From Nitrospira sp. LK70 (GTDB lineage: Bacteria > Nitrospirota > Nitrospiria > Nitrospirales > Nitrospiraceae): a stretch of DNA of 40,950 nt. Both the position numbers and the translations under genes were made by a program. Positions 32,533-40,809 of the stretch are shown here, one piece after another. How positions within the stretch are numbered: the first letter of the stretch is position 1; the number at the start of each line of letters is the position of its first letter. The notes under the pieces are model-generated. The model saw only the letters and a list, made by a program, of their open reading frames with translations. It made no database searches and was not told the origin of the DNA. The stretch covers positions 1-40,950 of the forward strand of contig PHGD01000026.1 of NCBI GenBank assembly GCA_011090425.1, given 5' to 3'.

Positions 32533-33351
32533 GTGAATATCCTGAAGCGAGGGTGGGACTGGTTCTGGCGGCAAAGCTTCCTCAGCAAGGTTGCCCTCGT
32601 TGGGCTGTTTGCAGCCTTTGTCCCATTCGTCCTCCCGACGGTCGTGGCCTGGTTCAGGCCGACCATCATTCACGTCGGGGTGGCCTTCTACACGTATGAA
32701 CGGGGAGTGCAGCCACAGGGAATGAATACGCTCTATTTCTTCGAAAGGCGCAATCTGGTATCCAATTGCAGCATCCGTCGTGAGGAGCAATCTGTCCCGA
32801 GTGGTCGCGCGATGGCGCCCGATCCGCAAGCCTGGGTGCTCATTAAGCTGTTGCTCGAAAACGTATCCGATCGCGACATCACGCATCTTCGGATTGGGGT
32901 GAGATCACCCGCCATTAATCAGGCGACGCAGCTGTTGACTGCTCCAACCTTGGTCGCCACGGGCAACAAGGAGGCTCCGCCTGACGTCAAGCCCCTGTAT
33001 GTCATCTCGATCGCGACTGTTCCTGCTTCGAGCTCGGTGGTGGTCAGCCTAAAGACTCCCATCGACGATTATTTGCGCGAGTTCATCTACGACAAGCGAC
33101 GCCCCGTCACCATTCAAGTCCCCTATGTCTCGGCGGATCAATTCAGACAGTACCCCCCGATCGTCTCACGCACGAACGCGGTCAAGATGTTGAATCGTGA
33201 AGGGGTGTTGCGCAGCGACGACGAGGCCTTCGCCGCCGAAAAACTCCAGGTGACGATGTTGCCGCCCAATGAGTCGAAGGATCAAGAAGTGGCGTATCGA
33301 GTCCTTTCTCGGGCCAAAGCCTGCTCGGAAGCAGAAGCGGGTGTATGGTGA
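32533..33351 (+). CDS. Membrane-anchored protein of unknown function
   Basis: The 272-residue protein has a short cytoplasmic N-terminus (MNILKRGWDWFWRQSF), one membrane helix (KVALVGLFAAFVPFVLPTVV) and a long outer domain. The domain is beta-rich, with an immunoglobulin-like pattern (VLIKLLLENVSDRDITHLRI, then SSSVVVSLKTPIDDYLREFI). No catalytic motif or known family is seen. The start is GTG 32533, 5 nt after GAGGG. It ends about 50 bp before the convergent flavoprotein gene. Confidence 0.7.
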   Translation: MNILKRGWDWFWRQSFLSKVALVGLFAAFVPFVLPTVVAWFRPTIIHVGVAFYTYERGVQPQGMNTLYFFERRNLVSNCSIRREEQSVPSGRAMAPDPQAWVLIKLLLENVSDRDITHLRIGVRSPAINQATQLLTAPTLVATGNKEAPPDVKPLYVISIATVPASSSVVVSLKTPIDDYLREFIYDKRRPVTIQVPYVSADQFRQYPPIVSRTNAVKMLNREGVLRSDDEAFAAEKLQVTMLPPNESKDQEVAYRVLSRAKACSEAEAGVW

Positions 33352-33400
33352 TCTTCGACTCAGGAGTCGGAGTCGAAGGTGGAACGAGGCCTCCTCTCGA

Positions 33401-34690
33401 TCATGCGCTGTGAAGCGGAACCTTCGCGGCCGGTAGACTCCTCGCTGCTGACTGACCGGCCAGCCAGCCCGTCGTCCAAGCCCACTGAAAATTGAACCCT
33501 CCGATGCGACCGTCGCAATCGAGCAGCTCCCCGATCAGATAGAGCCCGGAAACCAGCTTCGATTCCATGGTGCGATAGTTGATTTCTTCCAACGGCACGC
33601 CCCCCGCCGTGACTTCCGCAAAGTTCCATCCCCGGTCCCGCTCAATCGGAAAACGAAACTTCACCATGCTGCTCAGTACCCGCTCTCGATCGCGGCGCAC
33701 GACCTGAGCCACTGGTTCCTGCGGGTCGCACGAACAATGGCGGCAGAGAGATTCGGCAAGTCCCTCCGGGACCAGCATCGACAGTATTCGTGTCAGCGAA
33801 CGCCTGGGATGTTCAGCCGCTCGGGCCACAAACCACTCCTTTAATTCGTCCGATGTCTTGCCTGGAACAAAGTTGCCGTAAAGATCAACGTGGGCGCCTC
33901 GATTCGTCGCCAAGGTCCAGAAGCGGCTGGCGTCCATGACCACGGGCCCGCTGATCCCGAAATGGGTCCAGAGTAGGCTACCGGTCCGTCGATCGACTGC
34001 TCGGCCATCCACCACGCTGGTCAGTTCCACGTCATGCGAGAGACCTGAGAGGGTTGCATGAAACATGGAACGATCGAGCACCAAAGGGACGAGAGCCGGC
34101 ACTGTCGGCGTCACGTGATGACCGAGGCCACGAGCCAGTCGATATCCGAATCCATCGCTGCCGGTCCTCGGCAAAGACCGGCCACCTGTGGCGAGCACGA
34201 CTCGGGATGCCTGTGTGAGGCCATGATTGTCCTGCACCAGAAATCCTGCGCCTGATGTTGAGATCTCGGTCACCCGATGGTCGGGACGGATGATGACACC
34301 CGCATGCCGAGCGCGAGCAACCAATGCGGTGAGGACGGTCCGCGCGTCGTCGGTGGTGGGAAACAGCTTGCCCGACGGTTCGCGCTTTAAGTCGACACCG
34401 AGCGAAGCAAGCCACGCGATGGTCCGCTCGAGTGAAAACGCCGCAAGAATATTTCGGATGATGTTTTGATTGCCGAAGAAATCCTTTGGAGTGATCACCT
34501 CGTGCGTGACGTTGCAACGTCCGCCGCCTGAGACCAGAATCTTGGCTCCTATCCGCTTGGCCCCATCCAGCAGGAGCACTCGTCCAGGGTTTCCGTCTCT
34601 TGCGAGAGTCTCCGCCGTAACGATCGCACCAGTCAGTCCTGCCGCGCCGGCTCCCACGACAGCCACGTTGGCCACCTCGTCAGTCATCAT
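33401..34690 (-). CDS. HI0933/BaiN-family FAD-dependent oxidoreductase
   Basis: Flavoprotein of the HI0933/YhiN/BaiN family, 429 residues. The FAD motif VVGAGAAGLTGAIVTAETLA is at the N-terminus, followed by KILVSGGGRCNVTHE, REPSGKLFPTTDDARTVL, VVLATGGRSLPRTGSDGFGY, TGSLLWTHFGISGPVVMDAS, FAEVTAGGVPLEEINYRTME, and the C-terminal GLYLIGELLDCDGRIGGFNF with WAWTTGWLAG. One homologue acts in bile-acid dehydroxylation, but most members have no known substrate. The start may be ATG 34690 or the next codon, also ATG. The 230-bp gap that follows (34691-34920) holds no gene I can see and is AT-rich near 34840-34890. Confidence 0.92.
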   Translation of the reverse strand: MMTDEVANVAVVGAGAAGLTGAIVTAETLARDGNPGRVLLLDGAKRIGAKILVSGGGRCNVTHEVITPKDFFGNQNIIRNILAAFSLERTIAWLASLGVDLKREPSGKLFPTTDDARTVLTALVARARHAGVIIRPDHRVTEISTSGAGFLVQDNHGLTQASRVVLATGGRSLPRTGSDGFGYRLARGLGHHVTPTVPALVPLVLDRSMFHATLSGLSHDVELTSVVDGRAVDRRTGSLLWTHFGISGPVVMDASRFWTLATNRGAHVDLYGNFVPGKTSDELKEWFVARAAEHPRRSLTRILSMLVPEGLAESLCRHCSCDPQEPVAQVVRRDRERVLSSMVKFRFPIERDRGWNFAEVTAGGVPLEEINYRTMESKLVSGLYLIGELLDCDGRIGGFNFQWAWTTGWLAGQSAARSLPAAKVPLHSA

Positions 34691-34920
34691 CTTCGCGGGG
34701 ACCGTTGTGTGATCGCGAATCGTAATTCGCCTACGATTCCGTTCGGATCGAAGTGAGGAGGGATTTCATGCCAAAGTTCGCGGAGGCGGACGAAAAGTAC
34801 CGGCGACCACATAACCCATAATCAGGCGGGGTTAGAGATTTCTAACTAACGGTTAACATGTCGTTAATCTTAGAATGTTAGATACTGTTCCTACTCAATA
34901 TCGGCAAGGAGGAATGCCTC

Positions 34921-35076
34921 ATGACCTGTGTCAAATGCAAAGGGTTGATGATTCGCGAGCGTCAACCGTCAGTGTCATCCAGTACGATCATTCTCCGTTG
35001 TCTCAATTGCGGCCTGATCATTGATCCCTTGATTCAGCTGAATCGCCACAACCAGATGCGAGCCAAGGCTGCCTAG
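34921..35076 (+). CDS. 51-residue zinc-ribbon protein
   Basis: A short frame after a perfect AAGGAGG at 34906-34912 (8-nt spacing). The protein has two CxxC knuckles: CVKC (residues 3-6) and CLNC (about 32-35), separated by 25 residues, followed by GLIIDPLIQLNRHNQ and a basic tail. This is a small zinc ribbon, which could bind nucleic acid or a protein partner. The upstream region has AT-rich GTTAAC/GTTAA repeats and TAGAAT. It has no neighbour on its strand, so its role is unknown. Confidence 0.7.
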   Translation: MTCVKCKGLMIRERQPSVSSSTIILRCLNCGLIIDPLIQLNRHNQMRAKAA

Positions 35077-35146
35077 GAGGCGGGCATTGGCCGGACCGGA
35101 GGCCGTGGAATCTATGGTGCTGTCGGATTGGGCGTCGCGTGCGCAG

Positions 35147-35920
35147 TTAGATCGAAAACTGAGCCCACAAAAAGGTATGGTCTGAGGGCTCTTTCGCTCG
35201 CCGCGGCTCGACGTCCACATCCGCCCGTACGCACTTTGTCGCCAGCGGTGCCGTCGCCATCATGTGATCGATGCGCCATCCTTTGTTCGCCTCCAGCGAA
35301 CTCGGTGCACGGTAGTCCCAGAATGTATATTGTTGACGTGTCGGGTAGAGCCTCACAAAGACATCCTGAAATCCCCAAGCGACAGTCTGTTCATAGGCTT
35401 TGCGGGCGGCCTCGTGATAGCAGACATGGTTCAGATGTTTCTCCGGACTATGGACGTCCATGGGGCGAGGAGCGACGTTCATATCTCCGCACCAGATTGC
35501 GGGGGCTTGCGGTGAAAGATGGGCATTGAAGTAGTTGCGTAGTCGTTCATACCAGGCAAGCTTGTACGCATATTTCGGCGAATCGATTTCGAACCCCTGC
35601 GGCACGTAGGTATTGATGATGGGAATTCCGTCGATGAGGACTTTCAGCAAGCGAGAGTCGTCGGGATCTCCTCCATCGTCGAATCCGTAGACAACTGCTT
35701 CCGGTTTCTTTCGGCTGAGGATCGCCACCCCGTTATAGGATTTCATTCCTCGAAAGGTCGTCTCATACCCGGTGGGTGCCAGGGCGAGCAATGGAAACTC
35801 GCTGTCCTGGACCTTAGTTTCTTGGAGGCACAGGACATCAGGCCGATGCCGATCAAGCCACTCAAGCACGATCGGCAAACGCTTGCGCAATGAGTTGACG
35901 TTGAACGTCGCGATTTTCAT
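35147..35920 (-). CDS. xthA: Exodeoxyribonuclease III (AP endonuclease)
   Basis: Metal-dependent base-excision repair enzyme that cuts at abasic sites and removes blocked 3' ends. The 257-residue protein shows ATFNVNSLRKRLP, LCLQETKVQDSEFP (catalytic Glu), YNGVAILSRK, NTYVPQGFE, IWCGDMNVAP (Asp-Asn pair), QYTFWDYRAPSS, GWRIDHMMA (Asp) and the C-terminal EPSDHTFLW (Asp-His). ATG 35920 begins the conserved MKIATFNVNS; longer frames are rejected. It neighbours the catalase and peroxidase genes, consistent with oxidative-damage repair. Confidence 0.96.
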   Translation of the reverse strand: MKIATFNVNSLRKRLPIVLEWLDRHRPDVLCLQETKVQDSEFPLLALAPTGYETTFRGMKSYNGVAILSRKKPEAVVYGFDDGGDPDDSRLLKVLIDGIPIINTYVPQGFEIDSPKYAYKLAWYERLRNYFNAHLSPQAPAIWCGDMNVAPRPMDVHSPEKHLNHVCYHEAARKAYEQTVAWGFQDVFVRLYPTRQQYTFWDYRAPSSLEANKGWRIDHMMATAPLATKCVRADVDVEPRRAKEPSDHTFLWAQFSI

Positions 35921-36005
35921 CCCAAGCATGCTCCCATAGAGTCGGCGCATCCTAACAAAAGCCGTCCCAGGCAACAAGCGGCTGGGACCTGTTGAGTCAC
36001 GTACG

Positions 36006-36104
36006 TTACTCTGTCACCATCTTGAGGCCTGGCACCTTCACCGCATGAATGGCGTCCCGGATTACGTCGACGACCAGACGCCCGGTCTGCCGGCTTGCTC
36101 GCGA
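36006..36104 (-). other. Coding-like 32-codon stretch, possible remnant
   Basis: In the 347-bp gap between xthA and the catalase gene, the minus strand reads ASRQTGRLVVDVIRDAIHAV then KVPGLKMVTE and TAA at 36006. An in-frame TGA lies just upstream and no start codon is visible. The periodicity is protein-like; probably the 3' end of a lost gene. Confidence 0.2.
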
Positions 36105-36180
36105 TCAGGCGCTTGTCCTGAGATCTCAGCTTTCCTTGTCGATTGAATCGTGAACACGAGTCTTGATCTTCCGGTGGGAC

Positions 36181-36196
36181 TGTGTCACTTGACACA
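36181..36196. promoter_or_regulatory. Perfect 16-bp dyad upstream of the catalase gene (operator candidate)
   Basis: TGTGTCA-CT-TGACACA is a perfect palindrome with 7-bp arms, 72 bp before katA. It contains a TTGACA, so a bound protein would cover the -35. The half-sites TGTG...CACA resemble those of CRP/FNR-family regulators, but the regulator is unknown. Confidence 0.55.
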
Positions 36197-36267
36197 AAGC
36201 GTGTCCGAGAGAACGTCTCGTAATCATGCAGACAGTGATCCATAATCTGAGAAGGAGGAAGATATCC

Positions 36268-37725
36268 ATGAGTGATGAGAAGAAGCTGACCACGAATGCC
36301 GGCTGCCCGGTTACTGACAATCAGAACGTGATGACTGCCGGGCCACGGGGTCCACAATTGTTGCAGGATGTCTGGTTCCTGGAGAAGCTGGCTCATTTCG
36401 ACCGCGAAGTTATTCCGGAACGTCGCATGCATGCGAAGGGCAGCGGCGCCTATGGCACATTCACGGTCACGCACGATATCACAAAATACACACGCGCAAA
36501 GATCTTCGGTCAGGTCGGCAAGAAGACCGAGCTGTTCGCCCGCTTCACTACGGTAGCGGGTGAGCGCGGCGCCGCCGACGCTGAGCGAGACATTCGCGGC
36601 TTCGCCGTCAAGTTCTACACCGAGGAAGGCAACTGGGATTTGGTCGGCAACAACACGCCGGTGTTCTTCCTCCGTGACCCACTGAAATTCCCGGATCTCA
36701 ACCACGCGGTCAAGCGAGATCCACGTACGAACCTGCGCAGCGCGAAAAACAACTGGGACTTCTGGACTTCCCTGCCCGAGGCGCTGCACCAGATTACGAT
36801 CGTCATGAGCGATCGCGGTATTCCGGCGACGTACCGCCATATGCATGGGTTCGGCAGTCACACATTTAGCTTCATCAATGCGAAGCGCGAGCGCCACTGG
36901 GTCAAGTTTCACTTCAAGTGCGGGCAGGGCGTCAAGAACTTGACCGATGCCGAAGCCGAGGCTGTGATCGGCAAGGACCGCGAGAGTCATCAGCGAGACC
37001 TCTACGAGAGCATTGAGAAAGGTGACTTTCCCAGGTGGACTCTCAAGGTACAGATCATGCCGGAGAAAGACGCCGCGAAGGTTCCCTACCATCCGTTCGA
37101 CCTGACCAAGGTCTGGCCACACAGGGATTATCCATTGATCGACGTGGGCGTGATGGAACTCAATCGCAACCCGGAGAACTTCTTCGCAGAAGTCGAGCAG
37201 GCCGCGTTCAACCCGGCGAATGTCGTGCCAGGCATCGGCTTTTCACCGGACAAGATGCTGCAGGGGCGCCTGTTCAGTTATGGCGACGCCCAGCGCTATC
37301 GCCTCGGCGTCAATCACCACCTCATACCGGTAAATGCTCCACGCTGCCCGGCGCACAGCTACCACCGCGACGGTGCCATGCGGGTCGACGGCAACCACGG
37401 CAGCACGCTCGGCTACGAGCCCAACAGCTCCGGCGAATGGAAGGAGCAACCGGATTTCCGCGAGCCGCCTCTGTCGCTCGAAGGCGCTGCCGACCACTGG
37501 AACCACCGAGAAGACCAAGACTATTACTCGCAGCCCGGCGCGTTGTTCCGGTTAATGACGACGGCTCAACAGAAACTGTTGTTCGAAAACACGGCACGTT
37601 CCATCGGCCCAGCGCCGCGGGAAATCCAAATTCGGCACATCCGCCACTGCCTGAAAGCCGATCCGGCTTACGGCAAGGGCGTTGCTGACGCGTTAGGCAT
37701 TGCCTTGAGCGATGTGTCGGCCTAG
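36268..37725 (+). CDS. katA: Catalase, small-subunit heme type (clade 3)
   Basis: Heme enzyme that dismutates hydrogen peroxide to water and oxygen. The 485-residue protein fits small-subunit catalases. Catalytic His55 is in [12 protein letters not shown], the distal Asn in [12 protein letters not shown] (about 128-129), and the proximal heme Tyr338 in [20 protein letters not shown]-binding-type segments ([21 protein letters not shown]) are also present. ATG 36268 follows AGAAGGAGGAAG at good spacing; the upstream in-frame ATG at 36226 has no ribosome site. G+C and codon use look somewhat higher and more proteobacteria-like than the neighbours, suggesting acquisition. Confidence 0.96.
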   Translation: MSDEKKLTTNAGCPVTDNQNVMTAGPRGPQLLQDVWFLEKLAHFDREVIPERRMHAKGSGAYGTFTVTHDITKYTRAKIFGQVGKKTELFARFTTVAGERGAADAERDIRGFAVKFYTEEGNWDLVGNNTPVFFLRDPLKFPDLNHAVKRDPRTNLRSAKNNWDFWTSLPEALHQITIVMSDRGIPATYRHMHGFGSHTFSFINAKRERHWVKFHFKCGQGVKNLTDAEAEAVIGKDRESHQRDLYESIEKGDFPRWTLKVQIMPEKDAAKVPYHPFDLTKVWPHRDYPLIDVGVMELNRNPENFFAEVEQAAFNPANVVPGIGFSPDKMLQGRLFSYGDAQRYRLGVNHHLIPVNAPRCPAHSYHRDGAMRVDGNHGSTLGYEPNSSGEWKEQPDFREPPLSLEGAADHWNHREDQDYYSQPGALFRLMTTAQQKLLFENTARSIGPAPREIQIRHIRHCLKADPAYGKGVADALGIALSDVSA

Positions 37726-38058
37726 GAGGGGAGTGCGAAATTGTTTGAGCTCGAAGCGAGCAGATAACCGAGGATGTCATCGAGAGCATGGGGTCTGGAG
37801 GACCTGAATCTTCTTGTACGTCCTGTGGATCAGGCCGTGATAACCGTCTCGACAATTGAGTCCATAGCATGAGTCGTGATATGACAAGCCCGGCCGTGGA
37901 CCGGATCGGGTGGATGCTCCGCAGCCGGCTGGAATGATCTGAGAGAGCTGGTAGTTTCTGGGCATCGTCGGCCCACTTGAGAAGGATCCAGAGATCATGA
38001 ATGATGAAGCGGTGAGTTCCCAGAGGGAGTCACAGATATAGCCTGTAGAAGGGAGGAG
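37726..38058 (+). other. Intergenic region without a recognisable gene
   Basis: These 333 bp between katA and the peroxidase gene hold no frame with protein-like character on either strand. GATAACCG occurs twice (about 37764 and 37838), and a GC-rich palindrome CCGGCCGTGGACCGG lies near 37892. A TATAGC -10-like box near 38037 and an AGAAGGGAGG ribosome site precede the peroxidase gene. Confidence 0.4.
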
Positions 38059-39114
38059 ATGAAGATGAAGAGGCGGAAGCTGACGAAGTCGATGCCCGTG
38101 CCTGTGTGTCTGGTGTTGGGACTGTTGGGATTCTCTTTCGGTCAAGCACAAGCGGAGGACTACAAGCTCAAGATTCCCTTCGGCCTCGAAGAGACGGCTG
38201 TGGTCATTCCTGCCGACAATCCGTTGACGAAGGAGAAGGTCGAGTTAGGCCGGTTGCTGTTTTTTGACAAGCGGTTATCGCAGGACAACACCATTGCCTG
38301 CGCAAATTGCCACATCGCGAAATTTGCATTTACGGACGGCAAGCCGGTTGCCACCGGCATCCGAGGCCAGAAGGGCGGTCGCAGCGCTCCAGTGTCCTTC
38401 AACCGGCTGTTCAGCAGCGCACAATTTTGGGACGGCCGAGCGGCGACGTTGGAAGATCAGTCCGTTGGGCCGTTTATCAATCCGATCGAGCACGGCTTTG
38501 CCAACCACGAGGTGATGAATGCGAAGCTGATGAAAATTCCGGGGTACCGGAAGCTCTTCAAGCAAGTCTTCGGCGATGACAACATCACGACGGAGAGGGT
38601 GGGCATGGCCGTTGCCAGCTTCCAGCGCACCGTTCTGTCCGGCAACAGCCCGGCGGACCGGTTCGATCAGGGAGGGGAGACAGGGGCCATTCCAGAGGCC
38701 GCTCAGAGGGGCCTCATCCTGTTCCGTGATAAGGCACGTTGCACCAAGTGCCACTCCGGGTTCAATTTCACCGACGAAAAGTTTCACAACCTCGGCATCG
38801 GCTGGGACGACAATAAAGTAGATCTTGGCCGTTACATGGTCACTCAGAATCCTGAGGAACTTGGTGCCTTTAAGACCCCGACCTTACGGGAGATCGCTCG
38901 AAGCGGTCCGTACATGCACGACGGGCGCTTCAAGACTCTTGAACAAGTCGTCAATTTCTACAACAAAGGTGGTGTCAAGAATCCCCACCAGGACAATCTC
39001 ATTATTCCGCTGGAGCTGACGGAACAGGAACAGCATGACCTGGTTGAGTTTCTCCATACGCTCAACGGCGAAGGGTGGCAACACATCACGGCGCCAAAGA
39101 CATTTCCGAAGTAA
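38059..39114 (+). CDS. Di-heme cytochrome c peroxidase
   Basis: Periplasmic CcpA/MauG-family enzyme that reduces hydrogen peroxide with electrons from small cytochromes. The 351-residue precursor has a signal peptide (VCLVLGLLGFSFGQAQA) and two heme-binding motifs, CANCH (81-85) and CTKCH (228-232). Other family motifs are LGRLLFFDKRLSQDN, SAPVSFNRLFSSAQFWDGRA, NPIEHGFANHEVM, FKTPTLREIARSGPYMHDGR and TLEQVVNFYNKGG. Two ATGs (38059, 38065) follow AGAAGGGAGG. It is downstream of katA on the same strand, though with 333 bp between, so co-regulation under peroxide stress is plausible but not shown. Confidence 0.95.
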   Translation: MKMKRRKLTKSMPVPVCLVLGLLGFSFGQAQAEDYKLKIPFGLEETAVVIPADNPLTKEKVELGRLLFFDKRLSQDNTIACANCHIAKFAFTDGKPVATGIRGQKGGRSAPVSFNRLFSSAQFWDGRAATLEDQSVGPFINPIEHGFANHEVMNAKLMKIPGYRKLFKQVFGDDNITTERVGMAVASFQRTVLSGNSPADRFDQGGETGAIPEAAQRGLILFRDKARCTKCHSGFNFTDEKFHNLGIGWDDNKVDLGRYMVTQNPEELGAFKTPTLREIARSGPYMHDGRFKTLEQVVNFYNKGGVKNPHQDNLIIPLELTEQEQHDLVEFLHTLNGEGWQHITAPKTFPK

Positions 39115-39140
39115 GCATGAATTTGACGCATAAGGTCATC

Positions 39141-39174
39141 AGAGGGCTTCCTTCGGCAACGGGGGAAGCCCTCT
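39141..39174. terminator. Strong hairpin after the peroxidase gene
   Basis: AGAGGGCTTCC (39141-39151) pairs perfectly with GGAAGCCCTCT (39164-39174), an 11-bp GC-rich stem with a 12-nt loop, between two convergent genes. No run of T follows on either strand, but the position and stability suit a bidirectional terminator. Confidence 0.65.
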
Positions 39175-39205
39175 GCCTTCGTTGGGCTGAAACGCTATGT
39201 GCTGG

Positions 39206-40045
39206 TCAGTTGACGGTGGTCGTTCCGATGAGATAACGACGCAAGATTGCTTGCTCGATACGGGAGCGTCCGCGATCCGGGGCTGGGAATCGGAGCACCA
39301 GATGGAGCTTTCCGGATTCGGGTAGTTGGATCGTGATGCGTGGTTCCGGAGAAGGCGCTTCCAGCAAATTGGTCTTCTCCAGCAGTTTCATCTGCCGCAC
39401 TGCTTCATCCATGAACGGCGTGCATTCGATTTTCGCCGCCTCCAGCAGAATCCGCTCTTCTCGTTGCCAATCTCCGTCGTGCTTGATGGGTACGACTACC
39501 GTGTAGAGTCCGTATTCCTGCTCAGGGTTTTCTTTGATCAATGGGTTCGTGAACAACAGACTGTTGGGAAACACCGTCACACGGCCGGTGTAGAGATGAG
39601 CGGATTGACCGGGACCGATCTCCAATAGCTTTGTCGCAAAGACATCGTGATCCAGCACGATTCCGCGATGGCCCGCGATTTGAATTCGATCACCGACGGC
39701 ATAGACTTTGCCGCCCACTCGAAGCGCCGCGCCGCTCCAACAGAGGAGGAGCTCTTTCGTCGCCAAGACGAACGCCGCAGCCAATGCGACGAGCGAAACG
39801 GCGAAGGCTTGCAGTTCGTGAGCCCAGATGATCATGAGTCCGATAAGAAATGCGAGGACGACCGAGTTCCGGGTCGTGACGACCCAGCGACGCTTCGATT
39901 CCATCGAGAGCGTCGGATTGTGAGCGATCCAGCGCACGATCAACGACCTGACGACGATCAACGTCAGCAATAGGATCAGGGATTTCAATCCGTCCAACGC
40001 GACGGAGCTGTCGATTCCAAACCACTCGATTTGGGACACCATCAT
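39206..40045 (-). CDS. MscS-family mechanosensitive channel-like protein
   Basis: The 279-residue membrane protein has three hydrophobic segments (SLILLLTLIVVRSLIVRWI, VVLAFLIGLMIIWAHEL, and the pore-like AVSLVALAAAFVLATKELLL). A soluble MscS-type domain follows: YAVGDRIQIAGHRGIVLDHD, then TGRVTVFPNSLLFTNPLI, then a C-terminal alpha/beta region. The order is typical of small MscS channels, which release solutes under hypo-osmotic stress. The pore helix has fewer Gly residues than E. coli MscS. The start (ATG 40045, next codon also ATG) lies 3 nt after the SmpA-like stop with AGAGG overlapping that stop, so the two are translated together. Confidence 0.88.
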   Translation of the reverse strand: MMVSQIEWFGIDSSVALDGLKSLILLLTLIVVRSLIVRWIAHNPTLSMESKRRWVVTTRNSVVLAFLIGLMIIWAHELQAFAVSLVALAAAFVLATKELLLCWSGAALRVGGKVYAVGDRIQIAGHRGIVLDHDVFATKLLEIGPGQSAHLYTGRVTVFPNSLLFTNPLIKENPEQEYGLYTVVVPIKHDGDWQREERILLEAAKIECTPFMDEAVRQMKLLEKTNLLEAPSPEPRITIQLPESGKLHLVLRFPAPDRGRSRIEQAILRRYLIGTTTVN

Positions 40046-40048
40046 CCT

Positions 40049-40495
40049 CTAGTTGACGGTCAGTGTGTCGCGGGTACCCGGAACGCATTCCTCACGTTTC
40101 CAGCTCTTTAGGGTCTTGTCTTCGGAAAATGTCAATGTGTACCGATAGCAGTACAACGTGCGTTTGGGACCCTCTCCTCCCTTGCCCATCAAGCTGGTGA
40201 CAGAGTTGGAAGCGTCGGCGATGACAGAGGTGTTCCACCGGTTGAGCTCCTGTTCTCCAATCGCGAACCGATAGGTCCAGAGACTGTCCCCCCCGAGAGC
40301 CGGGGTCTTCGCCGTATGTGGGGGACCCAGTCGCTCCCGAATATCCTCCTGTGTCAGTCGCCCGACCCCCTCCTTGAGATAGGTATCTCGCCAGGGACCG
40401 CCACAGCCGGTAAAGCCCATGACCAGAGCGGCAAGAAGAGCACCGGCGACAAGAGGAAGATACTTATGGATGGAGGAAAAAATCGAAACGGACAT
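40049..40495 (-). CDS. SmpA/OmlA (BamE-like) lipoprotein
   Basis: The 148-residue precursor has a signal with lipobox MGFTGC (hydrophobic LPLVAGALLAALVMG before it). Next comes a short helical-strand domain in which LTQEDIRERLGPPHTAKTPA and SLWTYRF match the SmpA/OmlA pattern, in which a QEDIRxxxGxP turn precedes a W-x-Y strand. BamE itself is part of the outer-membrane assembly machine; many distant family members exist, so BamE function is not claimed. ATG 40495 is chosen for the signal peptide. It heads a two-gene operon with the MscS-like channel. Confidence 0.75.
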   Translation of the reverse strand: MSVSIFSSIHKYLPLVAGALLAALVMGFTGCGGPWRDTYLKEGVGRLTQEDIRERLGPPHTAKTPALGGDSLWTYRFAIGEQELNRWNTSVIADASNSVTSLMGKGGEGPKRTLYCYRYTLTFSEDKTLKSWKREECVPGTRDTLTVN

Positions 40496-40505
40496 CCTGA
40501 CGCCT

Positions 40506-40534
40506 ACGCTACACCGGACGACCGGCAAGTGCAA
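40506..40534 (-). promoter_or_regulatory. Candidate promoter of the SmpA-mscS operon
   Basis: On the minus strand TTGCAC (40534-40529), 17 nt, TAGCGT (40511-40506), then 10 nt to ATG 40495. The -35 lies only 4 bp from the MITE-like element. Confidence 0.45.
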
Positions 40535-40538
40535 CTCT

Positions 40539-40731
40539 AGCCCGCATTATTCATGAACGCTTCTGCTGCAATCGCGGATTCGCTGCTGCGACGAGCCTTC
40601 GGCGGGCAGGCTCGTCCCTCGCAACCTCGACATACTGTTTCAAGTATGCCTCGGTTTCTCGGGACTCCGCGTGCCCGTCTCGCCACGCGACTACGCGATT
40701 TCGCCACGAACCGTCATGAATAATGCGGGCT
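40539..40731. mobile_element. MITE-like element, 193 bp, perfect 18-bp terminal inverted repeats
   Basis: AGCCCGCATTATTCATGA at 40539-40556 is the exact reverse complement of 40714-40731. The interior carries GC-rich sequence and no credible protein. Small size, perfect ends and lack of a transposase define a MITE-like element mobilised in trans. No clear target duplication is visible. It sits next to the promoter of the SmpA-like gene and about 80 bp from the IS end. Confidence 0.65.
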
Positions 40732-40809
40732 GGACGCAATCATCCGCCATCATGTTCGATGAGCTGCCGTCGTCGAGCCACAGAGAGGTGGAGTCGAGGT
40801 GGGCTGGAT

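Noticed and set aside
35917..37122. Minus-strand 401-codon frame across the katA region
   Set aside because: It is antisense to a well-supported catalase gene and shows no domain; the frame stays open because of codon bias.
40551..40739. Minus-strand 62-codon frame
   Set aside because: It spans the MITE-like element from one terminal repeat to the other and is most likely non-coding.
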